Source: Afipia clevelandensis ATCC 49720
GTDB lineage: Bacteria > Pseudomonadota > Alphaproteobacteria > Rhizobiales > Xanthobacteraceae
NCBI RefSeq assembly: GCF_000336555.1
Contig: NZ_KB375281.1
Location: 3,603,440 to 3,667,439 of the forward strand
DNA: 64,000 bases
Reading direction: 5' to 3'
In this document: piece after piece, positions 51,356 through 61,755 of the stretch
Numbering within the stretch: the first letter of the stretch is position 1
Layout: the number at the start of each line of letters is the position of its first letter
Position numbers and translations under genes: made by a program
The notes under the pieces: model-generated
What the model was told of the DNA's origin: nothing
Databases searched by the model: none
What the model saw: the letters and a program-made list of their open reading frames with translations, nothing else

Positions 51356-51787
51356 TCATGATTTCTTGTTGGGGATCTTGAACGTCGCGTTGGCCCGCGC
51401 GCACGGCTCCCCGTCGGCGGTGACGAAGCACTGCGCGAAACAGATCGAGCCGCCGACCTTGGTGAAGGTGGTTTCAAACACGAGCCACTGGCCGATTTTC
51501 GCGGAGCCGAGATAATCCACCGACAGATTGATGGTGACGATGCCGGAGAGGCCGCCCTTGACGCTGCAACTCAATCCCATCGCGTTGTCGGCCAATGCTG
51601 CGATCAGTCCGCCGTGAATGAGCCCGCGCGAATTGGTGTGCGCCTGTGCAAGGCGGAGCCCGAGAATATAAGCCTCCGGTGTCGCCTTGAAATAGATCGG
51701 CTCCCACGGTTCGGTGAGCGGACTGCGGCGCGGATGGCGTGCGAAGCCTTCGGGCACGCCGGCAGTTGACGGTTCAGGCGGTGTCAT
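51356..51787 (-). CDS. PaaI-type acyl-CoA thioesterase (hotdog fold)
   Basis: A 143-residue hotdog-fold thioesterase: NSRGLIHGGLIAALADNAMG contains the typical HGG-x-x-x-x-x-D/N catalytic segment, followed by GIVTINLSVDYLGSAKIGQW. It hydrolyses acyl- or aryl-CoA esters, e.g. to rescue CoA from dead-end phenyl or hydroxylated CoA esters. That would suit the nearby acyl-CoA catabolic genes, but no operon link is seen. Confidence 0.9.
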   Translation of the reverse strand: MTPPEPSTAGVPEGFARHPRRSPLTEPWEPIYFKATPEAYILGLRLAQAHTNSRGLIHGGLIAALADNAMGLSCSVKGGLSGIVTINLSVDYLGSAKIGQWLVFETTFTKVGGSICFAQCFVTADGEPCARANATFKIPNKKS

Positions 51788-51914
51788 TGCGTTTCGTCCC
51801 GATGATGTGCGTGTCGATTAATGCGCATCATAAAGCGGCCTCTGCGCGCAATCATGCGAAATCAAGTTTGAAACGACGTGACACCGGACGTTTGAAACAG
51901 CTTGCCGCTCACTC

Positions 51915-51995
51915 CGTCATTGCGAGGAGCGAAGCGACGAAGCAGTCCAGCCTGTTCTTGTTGCTATGGATTGCTTCGCTTCGCTCGCAATGACG
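51915..51995. repeat. Dispersed palindromic repeat, family A
   Basis: CGTCATTGCGAGGAGCGAAG with GAAGCAGTCCA, and GGATTGCTTCGCTTCGCTCG with CAATGACG. This is close to the apparent consensus of the family. It lies upstream of the thioesterase gene and downstream of pobA. Confidence 0.82.
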
Positions 51996-52029
51996 AGAAT
52001 GGGGATGGCGTGCGAATGTCGCAGACGGT

Positions 52030-53504
<1,475 letters not shown>

Positions 53505-54653
53505 ATGAAAAAGCTAACCTGGACCGCCATCATGATGGCGGCCTCCGTGACGCTGCCGGTGACTCTTGCCGCCGCGCAGGACATCACCATCGGCATCAGC
53601 ATCAGCACCACCGGCCCGGCCGCTGCGCTGGGTATTCCTGAGAAGAACGCGCTCGAATTCGTGCCGACCGAGATCGGCGGCGCCAAGATCAAGACAATCC
53701 TGCTCGACGACGCCGGCGATCCGACCGCAGCCACCACCAATGCCCGCCGTTTCGTGACCGAGTCCAAGGCCGACATCATCATCGGCTCCTCGACCACGCC
53801 GCCGTCGATCGCGATTTCGACCGTCGCCAATGAAGTCGGCGTGCCGCAACTCAGCCTCGCGCCGCTGCCGATCACCCCGGCCCGCGAGAAGTGGACCGCC
53901 GTGATGCCGCAGCCGGTGCCGATCATGGGCAAGGTGCTCTACGAGCACATGAAGAAGCACAATGTCAAAACCGTCGGCTATATCGGCTTCTCCGATTCCT
54001 ACGGCGATCTCTGGCTGAACGACCTGAAGACCCAGACCGGCGCCATGGGCGGCATCACCGTCGTGGCGGAAGAGCGCTATGCGCGCCCCGATACGTCGGT
54101 GGCCGGTCAGGTGCTGAAGCTGGTCGCGGCCAATCCGGACGCGATCCTCATCGGCGCCTCGGGCACCGGCGCGGCGCTGCCGCAGTCGGCGCTGCGCGAG
54201 CGCGGTTACAAGGGCCTGATCTACCAGACCCATGGCGCCGCGGCGATGGACTTCATCCGCATTGCCGGTCCCTCGGCGGAAGGCGTCATCATGGCCGCGG
54301 GTCCGGTGATGGCTCCGGAAGGCCAGCCCGACAGCGCGCTGACCAAGAAGCCGGGCATGGCGCTGAACACCGCCTACGAGAAGAAGTACGGCGCCAACAC
54401 CCGCAGCCAGTTCGCCGGACATATGTATGACGCCTTCGAGGTTCTCAAGCGCGTCGTGCCGGTGGCTCTCAAGACCGCGAAGCCCGGCACGCCGGAATTC
54501 CACGAGGCGATCCGCAAGGCACTGCTCTCGGAGAAGGAAATCGCCGCCAGCCAGGGCGTCTACAACTTCACCGAGACCAATCGTTTCGGCACCGACGACC
54601 GCTCGCGCATTCTTCTCACCGTGAAGAACGGCAAGTACGAAGTCGTGAAGTAA
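53505..54653 (+). CDS. Liv-type ABC transporter substrate-binding protein
   Basis: A 382-residue periplasmic receptor of the branched-chain amino-acid/aromatic acid type (type I fold). A signal peptide (MKKLTWTAIMMAASVTLPVT, cleavage near AAAQD) is followed by ITIGISISTTGPAAALGIPE and SYGDLWLNDLKTQ. The start ATG 53505 has GGGAGGA 5 nt upstream; the frame is open to 53490. In Rhodopseudomonas many proteins of this family bind aromatic acids rather than amino acids. It is divergent from pobA; no permease is adjacent on this strand, but the Liv genes lie 1.2 kb to the right. Confidence 0.9.
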   Translation: MKKLTWTAIMMAASVTLPVTLAAAQDITIGISISTTGPAAALGIPEKNALEFVPTEIGGAKIKTILLDDAGDPTAATTNARRFVTESKADIIIGSSTTPPSIAISTVANEVGVPQLSLAPLPITPAREKWTAVMPQPVPIMGKVLYEHMKKHNVKTVGYIGFSDSYGDLWLNDLKTQTGAMGGITVVAEERYARPDTSVAGQVLKLVAANPDAILIGASGTGAALPQSALRERGYKGLIYQTHGAAAMDFIRIAGPSAEGVIMAAGPVMAPEGQPDSALTKKPGMALNTAYEKKYGANTRSQFAGHMYDAFEVLKRVVPVALKTAKPGTPEFHEAIRKALLSEKEIAASQGVYNFTETNRFGTDDRSRILLTVKNGKYEVVK

Positions 54654-54677
54654 CCATCTGCACAGATGAACCCTCGA

Positions 54678-54709
54678 AATGCCCGGCTTCGTGCCGGGCA
54701 TTTTGCTTT
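54678..54709 (+). terminator. Intrinsic terminator after the receptor gene
   Basis: AATGCCCGGC-ttcg-GCCGGGCATT-like stem (AATGCCCGGCTTCGTGCCGG then GCATTTT) with T-rich sequence TTTTGCTTTTT after it. It lies 25 bp past the receptor stop codon and just before the convergent cyclase gene. Confidence 0.85.
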
Positions 54710-54716
54710 TTGCGGT

Positions 54717-55724
54717 TTAGGCGAGGCCCATCACCGCAACGCTGCCGGTTCTGCCGCGAATCTCCCGGACGCCAAGATCCTGCAGCGCCACCGGAGGCGG
54801 GGATTTGAACTGCTCGATCGCGGCGCGCGAGGCGACAAATCCACCGTCCACGTTGCGGCTGAGTTCTTCGAGCCGCGCCGCGGTGTTCATCACATCGCCG
54901 TTGAACACGATCGCGCGCTTGATGTCGCCGATTTCGCCGACAATCACCGGACCGAAATGCAGGCTGCCGCGAATGCGCGGCGCAACGCCGAATTCCTGCT
55001 CAAACTTGCCCTGAAGTTTCTGCAGGGTCTCGCGCATGGCCAGAAAGCAGCGCAGCGGACGGGCGTCCACCGCGCCGGACGCTGCCGACCAGGTGACGAT
55101 GATTTCGTCGCCGACATAGTTCAGCACCTCGCCCCGGAAATCGATGATCGGTCCGGTGAGGCTCCGGAAGGTCTTGTCGAGAAAGCGGTGAATTCCAAGG
55201 CTGCCGAAGCGTTCGGCAAGGGTTGTCGAGCCGGCAATATCGACAAACAGAACGAACCGGCTTTCCTCGACCGGGGCGTGATAGCGCCCGGTAATCAGAT
55301 GAAAAAAGGCGCGGGGGCCGATGATGTTGGTGATCGCAAACAGCAGGTTGAGCGCAACGGCGAACACCGCCGAGAACAGGATCGGGGTCCAGGTGTCCTG
55401 ATTGGGGTCCGGGGTCAGGCCGGCGATCAGAACGCCGAGGTCGAAATACTGCACCGGGATGATGACGGCGGCATAGAATGCGCTGCGAACCGCAAGGCTG
55501 ACAGTGAACGGCAGGCTTCCCAGCCAGTCGCGCAGCGGCCCCGATGACGCGAGAAGCTCGAATAGGCCGATCGCGCCGCTGATCAGGACACCGTATATGA
55601 TGCCGACCAAAATCTGCAGCGGCACAAATCCGGAGTGCGCGACCACAAAGATGATTCCGCCAAGTGCTCCGGTCGCGAGAATTGCCGCCAGAAACCGCAG
55701 CTTGCGCTGTGACCGCGCGTCCAT
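54717..55724 (-). CDS. Class III adenylate/guanylate cyclase, membrane-bound
   Basis: A 335-residue protein with about five hydrophobic helices in residues 10-150 and a C-terminal class III cyclase domain. First metal Asp in RFVLFVDIAGSTTLAERFGS, second in YVGDEIIVTWS, and the transition-state Asn/Arg region in GDVMNTAARLEELSRNV. It likely makes cAMP from ATP and senses something through the membrane part. Rhizobial genomes carry many such cyclases. It converges with the receptor gene and is followed on minus by the livF gene after 80 bp. Confidence 0.88.
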   Translation of the reverse strand: MDARSQRKLRFLAAILATGALGGIIFVVAHSGFVPLQILVGIIYGVLISGAIGLFELLASSGPLRDWLGSLPFTVSLAVRSAFYAAVIIPVQYFDLGVLIAGLTPDPNQDTWTPILFSAVFAVALNLLFAITNIIGPRAFFHLITGRYHAPVEESRFVLFVDIAGSTTLAERFGSLGIHRFLDKTFRSLTGPIIDFRGEVLNYVGDEIIVTWSAASGAVDARPLRCFLAMRETLQKLQGKFEQEFGVAPRIRGSLHFGPVIVGEIGDIKRAIVFNGDVMNTAARLEELSRNVDGGFVASRAAIEQFKSPPPVALQDLGVREIRGRTGSVAVMGLA

Positions 55725-55804
55725 GATTGAAGTGCCCCCGCACGAGATGTTGCGGAAGCGAGTATCGGTCAGAATGCAGAAGATTGTTAGGGGGGCGGCC
55801 CGCT

Positions 55805-56524
55805 CTATCCGCCCGGCTGGAATCCGAGATAGCTGGCCACCACGCGCTCGTCGCCGCTGATGTCCCTGGCCGACCCGCTCATGACGAATTCGCCAAGCTC
55901 CATCACATAGGCGCGGTCGGCGATGTCCAGCGCGGCGCGGGCGTTCTGCTCGACCAGCAGCACCGAGACGCCGGCCTGTCGAAGTTCGCCGATGGTGCGG
56001 AAAATATCTGCCACGATCAGCGGCGCAAGGCCGAGCGACGGCTCGTCCAGCATCAGCAAACGCGGCTGGCTCATCAGCGCGCGGCCCATGGCCAGCATCT
56101 GCTGCTCGCCGCCGGACAGCGTGCCGGCAAGCTGGGTGCGGCGCTCCTTGAGGCGGGGAAACAGCGCGTAAACCCGTTCCTGCTCACGCACGGCGGTGGC
56201 GCGGGGCACGCGGAAGCCGCCGAGCTGCAGGTTTTCCTCGACCGTCATGGTGCCGAACAGTTCGCGATGCTCCGGCACGATGCACAGGCCGGCGGCAACG
56301 CGATCCTCGATCTCGAAGCGCGCGATCTGCTGATCCATGAAGATGACGCTGCCGTTGAGCGGCAGGATTCCCATGATGGCGTTGAGCAGCGTGGTCTTGC
56401 CCGCGCCGTTGGCGCCGACGATGGTGACAATCTCGTTGGCCCCGACATCGAGCGTTGCGCCGCGCACAGCCTCCACCTTGCCATAGGAAATGTGCGCGTT
56501 CTCGACGGACAGCAGCTTTGTCAT
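55805..56524 (-). CDS. livF: Branched-chain/aromatic acid ABC transporter ATPase, LivF
   Basis: A 239-residue ATPase of the Liv family, second nucleotide-binding subunit: Walker A GANGAGKTTLLNAIMG (near residue 36), signature TLSGGEQQMLAMGRALM, Walker B LLMLDEPSLGLAPLI and EQNARAALDIADRAYVMELG. It overlaps the livM-livG fusion by 4 bp (ATGA), giving coupled translation. It is the last gene of the livH / livMG / livF operon on the minus strand. Confidence 0.95.
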   Translation of the reverse strand: MTKLLSVENAHISYGKVEAVRGATLDVGANEIVTIVGANGAGKTTLLNAIMGILPLNGSVIFMDQQIARFEIEDRVAAGLCIVPEHRELFGTMTVEENLQLGGFRVPRATAVREQERVYALFPRLKERRTQLAGTLSGGEQQMLAMGRALMSQPRLLMLDEPSLGLAPLIVADIFRTIGELRQAGVSVLLVEQNARAALDIADRAYVMELGEFVMSGSARDISGDERVVASYLGFQPGG

Positions 56525-58290
56525 GACGCCGTCCCCAGATAGGCCTTGATGACATCGGGGTTGGCGCGGATCGCGGCGGGTGTGCCCTCGGCGATCTTGG
56601 TGCCGAACTCCAGCACCACAATACGGTCCGCGATGTCCATCACAAAGCCCATGTCGTGTTCGACCAGAAGCACCGACATGCCCTCGGCCCGCAACTGGCG
56701 CAGCAGCGCGGCGAGCTTCTGCTTCTCCATATGCCGCAGGCCGGCGGCCGGCTCGTCCAGCAGCAGCAGCACCGGATCGACGCAGAGCGCCCGGGCGATC
56801 TCCACGATGCGCTGCTGGCCGAGCGACAGGCTGCCCGCCAACTGGTGCATCTGATCGGCGAGACCAACCCGTGCGATCTGTTTCGCGGCTTCCGCGAGCA
56901 GCGCGGCTTCGTCCTTGCGATCAAGCCGCAGCATGCTGGCGATGGCGCCGGACTGGCCGCGCAGATGGGCGCCAATGGCGACATTCTCCAGCACGGTCAT
57001 GTCGGGCACGAGCTTGACGTGCTGGAAGGTGCGGGCGACGCCGAGCCGGGCGATATCCTGCGGCGGCGCGTTATCGACAGTGCGGCCGAGAACCGAGATC
57101 GTGCCGCCCGATGAGCGCAGCACACCGGTGATCAGGTTAAAGGTCGTGCTCTTGCCCGCGCCGTTCGGTCCGATCAGCGCGACGATTTCGCCGGTCTTGA
57201 CATCGAACGACACGTCGTTCACGGCGATCACACCGCCGAACTGCTTGCGCGCAGCCTGCACGTCGAGCAGCGTCGCGGAATCCGTCACGGATTTCGCGCG
57301 CGGCGGCAGCGCGTCCGCGCCTTGCGGATCGGGAAGGCGCGGCGACAGTTTCAGCAGCGCGGCGAGGCGCGGCCAGATGCCGCCCGGCGCGGCCTGCAGC
57401 AGCGCCACCAGCAGGATGCCGAAAATCACGATTTCAAGCTGTGCCGATCCGTGGAACACCACCGGCAGGTAGCTCTGCAGGATCTCCTTGAGCACGACCA
57501 CGATGCTGGCGCCGAGCACCGCGCCCCAGACATAACCCGCGCCGCCGACCACGGCGATGAACAGATACTCGATCCCGGCGTTCAGGCCGAACGGCGTCGG
57601 ATTCACCGCACGCTGGAAATGCGCATAGAGCCAGCCGGACAGGCCTGCGAGCACCGCGGCGTAAATGAAGACCAGCAGCTTGGCGCGCGCGGTCTCGACA
57701 CCGAAGGCTTCCGCCGCGATATGGCCGCGGCGCAGGGCGCGGATCGCGCGCCCGGTGCGGGAATCCAGCAGATTGAGCGTCAGCACCGCACAAAGGATCA
57801 CCGCGATCCAGATCGCGAAATAGATATTTCCCGGATCGGTGAACTGCAGCGAGCCGATGGCGAGCGGCGGAATGCCGGAAATGCCGTCGTTGCGCCCGAC
57901 GATCTCGAGCTTGCTGAACAGATAGAACAGGCTGATGCCCCAGGCGATGGTGCCGAGCGGCAGATAGTGGCCGGAGAGGCGCACGGTGATGAGGCCGAGA
58001 ATGACGGCGGCGACGCCGCTGACGATCAGCGACAGCGGCAGGGTCAGCCACGGCGACAGTCCGTAAGACGTGGTGAGGATCGCGGTGGTGTAAGCGCCGA
58101 AGCCGCAGAACGCGGCCTGGCCGAACGATGTCAGTCCGCCGACGCCCGTCAGCAGCACAAGGCCCATCGCCACCAGCGCGGCCAGCCCGATATTGTCGAG
58201 CAGCACGATCCAGAACGGCGGCATGCCGGGAATGAACGGGATCGCCGCCATCACCAGCGTAAAGATGATCATGCCCCAGCGCCGTGCCAT
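56521..58290 (-). CDS. Fused Liv permease-ATPase (LivM-LivG)
   Basis: A 589-residue fusion of a LivM-like permease (about 1-310; eight or more helices, [56 protein letters not shown]) and a LivG-like ATPase (about 335-589). The ATPase part has Walker [17 protein letters not shown], signature [16 protein letters not shown] and Walker [12 protein letters not shown], with RHMEK after it. The start is ATG 58290, sharing one base with the livH stop. The open frame continues to 59343, but that part is antiparallel in sense to nothing: it is a shadow of livH. Fused LivMG proteins are known in Rhizobiales. Confidence 0.93.
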   Translation of the reverse strand: MARRWGMIIFTLVMAAIPFIPGMPPFWIVLLDNIGLAALVAMGLVLLTGVGGLTSFGQAAFCGFGAYTTAILTTSYGLSPWLTLPLSLIVSGVAAVILGLITVRLSGHYLPLGTIAWGISLFYLFSKLEIVGRNDGISGIPPLAIGSLQFTDPGNIYFAIWIAVILCAVLTLNLLDSRTGRAIRALRRGHIAAEAFGVETARAKLLVFIYAAVLAGLSGWLYAHFQRAVNPTPFGLNAGIEYLFIAVVGGAGYVWGAVLGASIVVVLKEILQSYLPVVFHGSAQLEIVIFGILLVALLQAAPGGIWPRLAALLKLSPRLPDPQGADALPPRAKSVTDSATLLDVQAARKQFGGVIAVNDVSFDVKTGEIVALIGPNGAGKSTTFNLITGVLRSSGGTISVLGRTVDNAPPQDIARLGVARTFQHVKLVPDMTVLENVAIGAHLRGQSGAIASMLRLDRKDEAALLAEAAKQIARVGLADQMHQLAGSLSLGQQRIVEIARALCVDPVLLLLDEPAAGLRHMEKQKLAALLRQLRAEGMSVLLVEHDMGFVMDIADRIVVLEFGTKIAEGTPAAIRANPDVIKAYLGTAS

Positions 58291-59330
58291 CAGTCTTCCT
58301 CCTCGTCGACTTCCGGCGAAGCCAGAGAGCGCAGGATCAGAACCGGCAGCAGCAGCGTAAAGACAATGACCTCCTTGAAGTTGCTGGCGTAGAACGACGA
58401 GAACGCTTCGACGATGCCGACCACGAGGGCCGCGGCGGCGGTGAGCGGATAGCTGACGAGGCCGCCGATAATGGCGGCGACAAAGCCTTTCAGGCCGATC
58501 AGGAAGCCGGTGTCGTAATAGATCGTCGTGATCGGCACGATCAGGATTCCCGAAATCGTGCCGATGATCGCAGCGAGCAGGAATGCGACCTGACCCGACA
58601 GCGTGGTGCGGATGCCGACAATGCGCGCGCCGAGACGGTTCACCGCGGTGGCGCGCAGCGCCTTGCCGTAAAGCGTGTAGCCGAACAGCAGCCACAGGCC
58701 GACGATCAGCAGGATGGTGATGACGTAGATGGCGATGCTCTGCCCGGTGAAGCGCAGCGGGCCGACGGTGAAAGCAGCGCTGGAGATCGCCGGCGCCCGC
58801 AGGCCTTCCGCGCCGAAGAAGGCAAGGCCGAGTCCCTGCAGGGCGAGATGCACGCCGACCGATGCGATCAGCAGCACCAGCACCGAGGCATGGGCGATCG
58901 GCTGATAGGCGATGCGGTAGAGATAAAGGCCGATCGGCGCGACAATGACGATGGCTAGAATAAAGTTGAGGGCGACGCCGTTCTGACGCCCGGCCAGCGC
59001 CATTGCGAGGCCCCATATCGCCAGCGGCAGCACGATGTTGAGCGCCAGCGAACGCATGAACTTGCGGGCGTTCATCGTGTTGCGTCCGGCGATCATGTCG
59101 AAAGCGAAAGCCACGACGCCCATGCCGAGCGCGAGCAGGGTGGTGCCCGGGACATTTCCGGTGGCAAGCACGGCGTAGGTCAGCGCGCCGAAGGTGACGA
59201 ACTCGCCCTGCGGAATCAGGATGACCCGCGTCACCGCGAAGACGAGAACGAGCGCAAGACCGAGCAGCGCATAGATCGCGCCGCTCGTGATTCCGTCCTG
59301 CAGCAGGAACAGAAGAATCGTACTGTCCAA
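58290..59330 (-). CDS. livH: Liv-type ABC transporter permease, LivH
   Basis: A 346-residue inner-membrane permease with eight or more helices: ITSGAIYALLGLALVLVFAV, TRVILIPQGEFVTFGALTYA and GIRTTLSGQVAFLLAAIIGT. It contains LKGFVAAIIGGLVSYPL, the loop that contacts the ATPase. The start is TTG 59330 (MDSTILLFLLQDG), with GAGGGG 6 nt upstream. First gene of the Liv operon, divergent from a MarR gene. Confidence 0.94.
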   Translation of the reverse strand: MDSTILLFLLQDGITSGAIYALLGLALVLVFAVTRVILIPQGEFVTFGALTYAVLATGNVPGTTLLALGMGVVAFAFDMIAGRNTMNARKFMRSLALNIVLPLAIWGLAMALAGRQNGVALNFILAIVIVAPIGLYLYRIAYQPIAHASVLVLLIASVGVHLALQGLGLAFFGAEGLRAPAISSAAFTVGPLRFTGQSIAIYVITILLIVGLWLLFGYTLYGKALRATAVNRLGARIVGIRTTLSGQVAFLLAAIIGTISGILIVPITTIYYDTGFLIGLKGFVAAIIGGLVSYPLTAAAALVVGIVEAFSSFYASNFKEVIVFTLLLPVLILRSLASPEVDEEED

Positions 59331-59430
59331 AGCGTCCCCTCACGCAGCGCGCACGCGCGGATGCAAGGGTCCGGCGGCACCAAACAGCGGCGGTTGAATT
59401 CCGCCATCGCTATTTGATATGTTTCATAAC

Positions 59431-59447
59431 GATTATCGACTATAATC
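59431..59447. promoter_or_regulatory. Inverted repeat in the liv-marR divergent spacer
   Basis: GATTAT-cgact-ATAATC: 6-bp perfect arms, 5-nt spacer, 17 bp in total, the size of a typical MarR operator. It lies in the AT-rich middle of the 181-bp spacer between livH and the MarR gene, where it could control both. Confidence 0.5.
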
Positions 59448-59511
59448 TCAAGCCCGACGGGCGTCGGGCCGCTCGAGGCGCCCTTATAACAGGCCGACGA
59501 GGAAACGCACG

Positions 59512-60033
59512 ATGGCTGTTTCACGGAGCGTGAGCGCAGGTGCAGCGAAGGCCCGCAAGCGGCCGGCGCGTAAGGTATTCCCGCCCGCGCCGCAGCCTCC
59601 TGCCGTCAGGATCGGCGATCTGTCCGGGTTCCTCGGCTATTCGCTGAAGCGGGCGCAACTGCGGATTTTCGAGGATTTCATCGGCTGCGTCGCGCCGCTG
59701 CAACTCACCCCGGCGCAGTTTTCCGTGCTGATGCTGGTGGAAGCCAATCCCGGCCGAAACCAGACCGAGATCGCCTCGACTCTCGGTATCCTGCGGCCGA
59801 ATTTCGTGGCGCTGCTGGATGAGCTTGAGAGCCGCGACCTCTGTGTGCGCAGCCGCTCCAGCAACGACCGCCGCTCGCATATCCTGCGATTGACCGAGAA
59901 GGGCCGCGCGGTTCTGTTGCGGGCGCGCAAGCTGATCGAGACTCGTCATGAGGCGCGGTTGCGGGAATTGCTCGGCAACGAGAACCGCGATCTGCTGCTG
60001 ACGATGCTCAGCAAGATCGCGCAGGAGTTTTAG
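59512..60033 (+). CDS. MarR-family transcriptional regulator
   Basis: A 173-residue MarR regulator: a basic N-terminus (about 40 residues), then dimerisation helices and winged helix (TPAQFSVLMLVEANPGRNQT, EIASTLGILRPNFVALLDEL), wing SRSSNDRRSHILRLTEKGRA and C-terminal helices. It is divergent from the Liv import operon and most likely represses it, with an imported or metabolised aromatic or acyl compound as inducer, like CouR or BadR. Confidence 0.92.
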   Translation: MAVSRSVSAGAAKARKRPARKVFPPAPQPPAVRIGDLSGFLGYSLKRAQLRIFEDFIGCVAPLQLTPAQFSVLMLVEANPGRNQTEIASTLGILRPNFVALLDELESRDLCVRSRSSNDRRSHILRLTEKGRAVLLRARKLIETRHEARLRELLGNENRDLLLTMLSKIAQEF

Positions 60034-60051
60034 GGGCATTGCTCCTTTCTT

Positions 60052-60177
60052 CACCTCTCCCCGTCTTCGGGGAGAGGTCGGATTGTGAAACAATCCGGGT
60101 GAGGGGCCACTTCATGAAAGCCATCGAGGAATTGCCCCTCACCCCAACCCTCTCCCCGCAAGAGCGGGGCGAGGGAG
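60052..60177. repeat. Dispersed palindromic repeat, family D
   Basis: Left arm CCTCTCCCCGTCTTCGGGGA with GAGGTCGG, then GGGTGAGGGGCCAC. Right arm GGCCCCTCACCC-like AATTGCCCCTCACCCCAACC and CTCTCCCCGCAAGAGCGGGG. A pattern widespread in proteobacterial intergenic DNA; it forms a large cruciform. Single copy in this window. Confidence 0.7.
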
Positions 60178-60189
60178 CGCATCCCACAG

Positions 60190-60302
60190 CGTCATGGCGA
60201 GGAGCGCAGCGACGAAGCAATCCATCTTTTCAGAAGCAATGGATTGCTTCGCGGAGCCTGTCATCGGGCCGGCGAAGCCGGACCCGTTGGCTCGCAATGA
60301 CG
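60190..60302. repeat. Family A repeat carrying an internal insertion
   Basis: It begins and ends as family A (CGTCATGGCGAGGAGCGCAG; GGCTCGCAATGACG). The right arm is interrupted after GGATTGCTTCGC by about 35 extra nt (GGAGCCTGTCATCGGGCCGG...GACCCGTTGG) that contain their own small hairpin (GGGCCGGCGAAGCCGGACCC-like). Adjacent to a family D element. Confidence 0.75.
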
Positions 60303-60306
60303 AGCG

Positions 60307-61590
60307 TTACGTATCCACCAGAATGATGCGGATGTCGTTGACATTGGTCAGCGTCGGGCCGGTGTTGAGCAGGTCGCCGGTGGCCGTGAAGAACGCGGTG
60401 GCATCGTTGTTGTCGAGATAGGCCTTCGGATCGAGCTTGAGTTCGCGCATTTTCGCGAACGTGCGCTGGTCGAGGATCGCACCAGCCGGATCGGTGGGAT
60501 GTCCCGCACCGCCGTCGGCGCCGTCGGTGTCGCCCGCGAGCACCGCAATGTCCGGTGTGTCCGCGAACAGGCTGGCGAGCGCGAGCACGTATTCCTGATT
60601 AGGGCCCCCGCGTCCGTTGCCGCGCACGGTGACGGTGAGTTCGCCGCCGGACAGAATGGCGAGTTTCTGTCCCTCGGCGCGCGCCTTCAGCGCGATCTGC
60701 GCATGGGCCGCGGCGACATCGCGCGCCTCACCTTCGAGATCGGCGCCGAGCGCGATCACCTCATAGCCTGCATCGCGCGCCACCGCGACAGCCGCATCGA
60801 GCGACTCCTGCGGCCGCGCGATAATCCGGAATTCGGAGTTCGCGAACGCCGCGTCGCCGGGCTTGCAGCTTTCATTGGCGGGATCGCTCAATGCGGCAAT
60901 CACGGTGTCGTCCGCCTTGATGCCATAGCGCGCGACGATCTCGCGCGCATCCGCCAGCGTGGTCGTATCCGGCACCGTCGGCCCGGAGGCGATGGTCGCC
61001 GGATCGTCGAACGGCACGTCCGAAATCGCCAGTGTCAGAAGTTTCGCCGGGGCCGCCGCGCGGGCGAGCCTGCCGCCCTTGATGCGCGACAGATGCTTGC
61101 GGACGGTGTTCATCTCGCCGATCGGCGCGCCCGATCGCAGGAGACTTTTGTTCATGGCCTGCTTCTGCGCGAACGACACGCCCTCCGCAGGCGCGATCCA
61201 GTTGGCCGAGCCGCCGCCGGACAGCAGCACCAGAACGAGATCGTCATTGGTCGCGGTCTTCGCCAGTTCAAGAGTTCGGCTGGCGGCTTTCAGGCCGGCT
61301 TCATCGGGCACGGGATGACCGGCCTCGACAATCTCGATGCGCTGTGTCGGCCTGCCGTAACCGTGGCGCGTGGTGGCAAGGCCCGTCAGCTTCGCAGGAT
61401 CGAGCCGGGTTTCGTTGAGGTAATGCCGCTCGGCGGCATAAGCCAGCGCGCCGGCGGCCTTGCCGGCCGCGAGGCAGATGATGCGGCCGCGCGGGGCTGG
61501 CGGCAGGTGTTCAGCGAGAATGCGATCCGGATGCGCTGCGGCAACCGCGGCATCGAAAATGGCGCGCAGCAGGGGACGTTTGTCGGTCAT
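60307..61590 (-). CDS. Glycerate 2-kinase (MOFRL family, TtuD-like)
   Basis: A 427-residue glycerate kinase type 2 that phosphorylates D-glycerate to 2-phosphoglycerate. The N-terminal kinase domain has IICLAAGKAAGALAYAAERH, VLVLLSGGGSANWIAPAEGV and MNTVRKHLSRIKGGRLARAA. The C-terminal MOFRL domain has LSGGELTVTVRGNGRGGPNQ, AGDTDGADGGAGHPTDPAGA and a NTGPTLTNVNDIRIILVD end. Start ATG 61590 (MTDKRPLLRA). It may serve tartrate, hydroxypyruvate or glyoxylate catabolism; no such partner genes are in view. Confidence 0.93.
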   Translation of the reverse strand: MTDKRPLLRAIFDAAVAAAHPDRILAEHLPPAPRGRIICLAAGKAAGALAYAAERHYLNETRLDPAKLTGLATTRHGYGRPTQRIEIVEAGHPVPDEAGLKAASRTLELAKTATNDDLVLVLLSGGGSANWIAPAEGVSFAQKQAMNKSLLRSGAPIGEMNTVRKHLSRIKGGRLARAAAPAKLLTLAISDVPFDDPATIASGPTVPDTTTLADAREIVARYGIKADDTVIAALSDPANESCKPGDAAFANSEFRIIARPQESLDAAVAVARDAGYEVIALGADLEGEARDVAAAHAQIALKARAEGQKLAILSGGELTVTVRGNGRGGPNQEYVLALASLFADTPDIAVLAGDTDGADGGAGHPTDPAGAILDQRTFAKMRELKLDPKAYLDNNDATAFFTATGDLLNTGPTLTNVNDIRIILVDT

Positions 61591-61650
61591 CGGATCATCG
61601 CCTGGAAACAAGGGTTTCAAGACATGGCATGATCGGCCGCACGTTAAAAG

Positions 61651-61677
61651 GCCCTCCGCAAGGTTATTGCGGAGGGC
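61651..61677 (-). terminator. Intrinsic terminator after the first tandem receptor gene
   Basis: GCCCTCCGCAA-ggtta-TTGCGGAGGGC: perfect 11-bp stem. On the minus strand the stem is followed by CTTTT. It lies about 80 bp past the receptor stop and before the glycerate kinase gene. Confidence 0.8.
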
Positions 61678-61755
61678 GGAAATGTTGTCAGAAGTGCCCG
61701 TGCAGAGCGGGCAAACCGGATTTCCGATCTGGAAAATCCGGCTCCCTGGCGAGGA

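Noticed and set aside
53514..54701. 395-codon minus-strand frame over the receptor gene
   Set aside because: It is antisense to a receptor with a signal peptide and ribosome-binding site. The minus frame is Arg/His/Gly-rich and featureless.
56521..59343. A single 940-codon open frame over livF-upstream region
   Set aside because: Its first 350 codons are the wrong frame of livH and low in hydrophobic segments. The real protein starts at 58290 with the LivM N-terminus.
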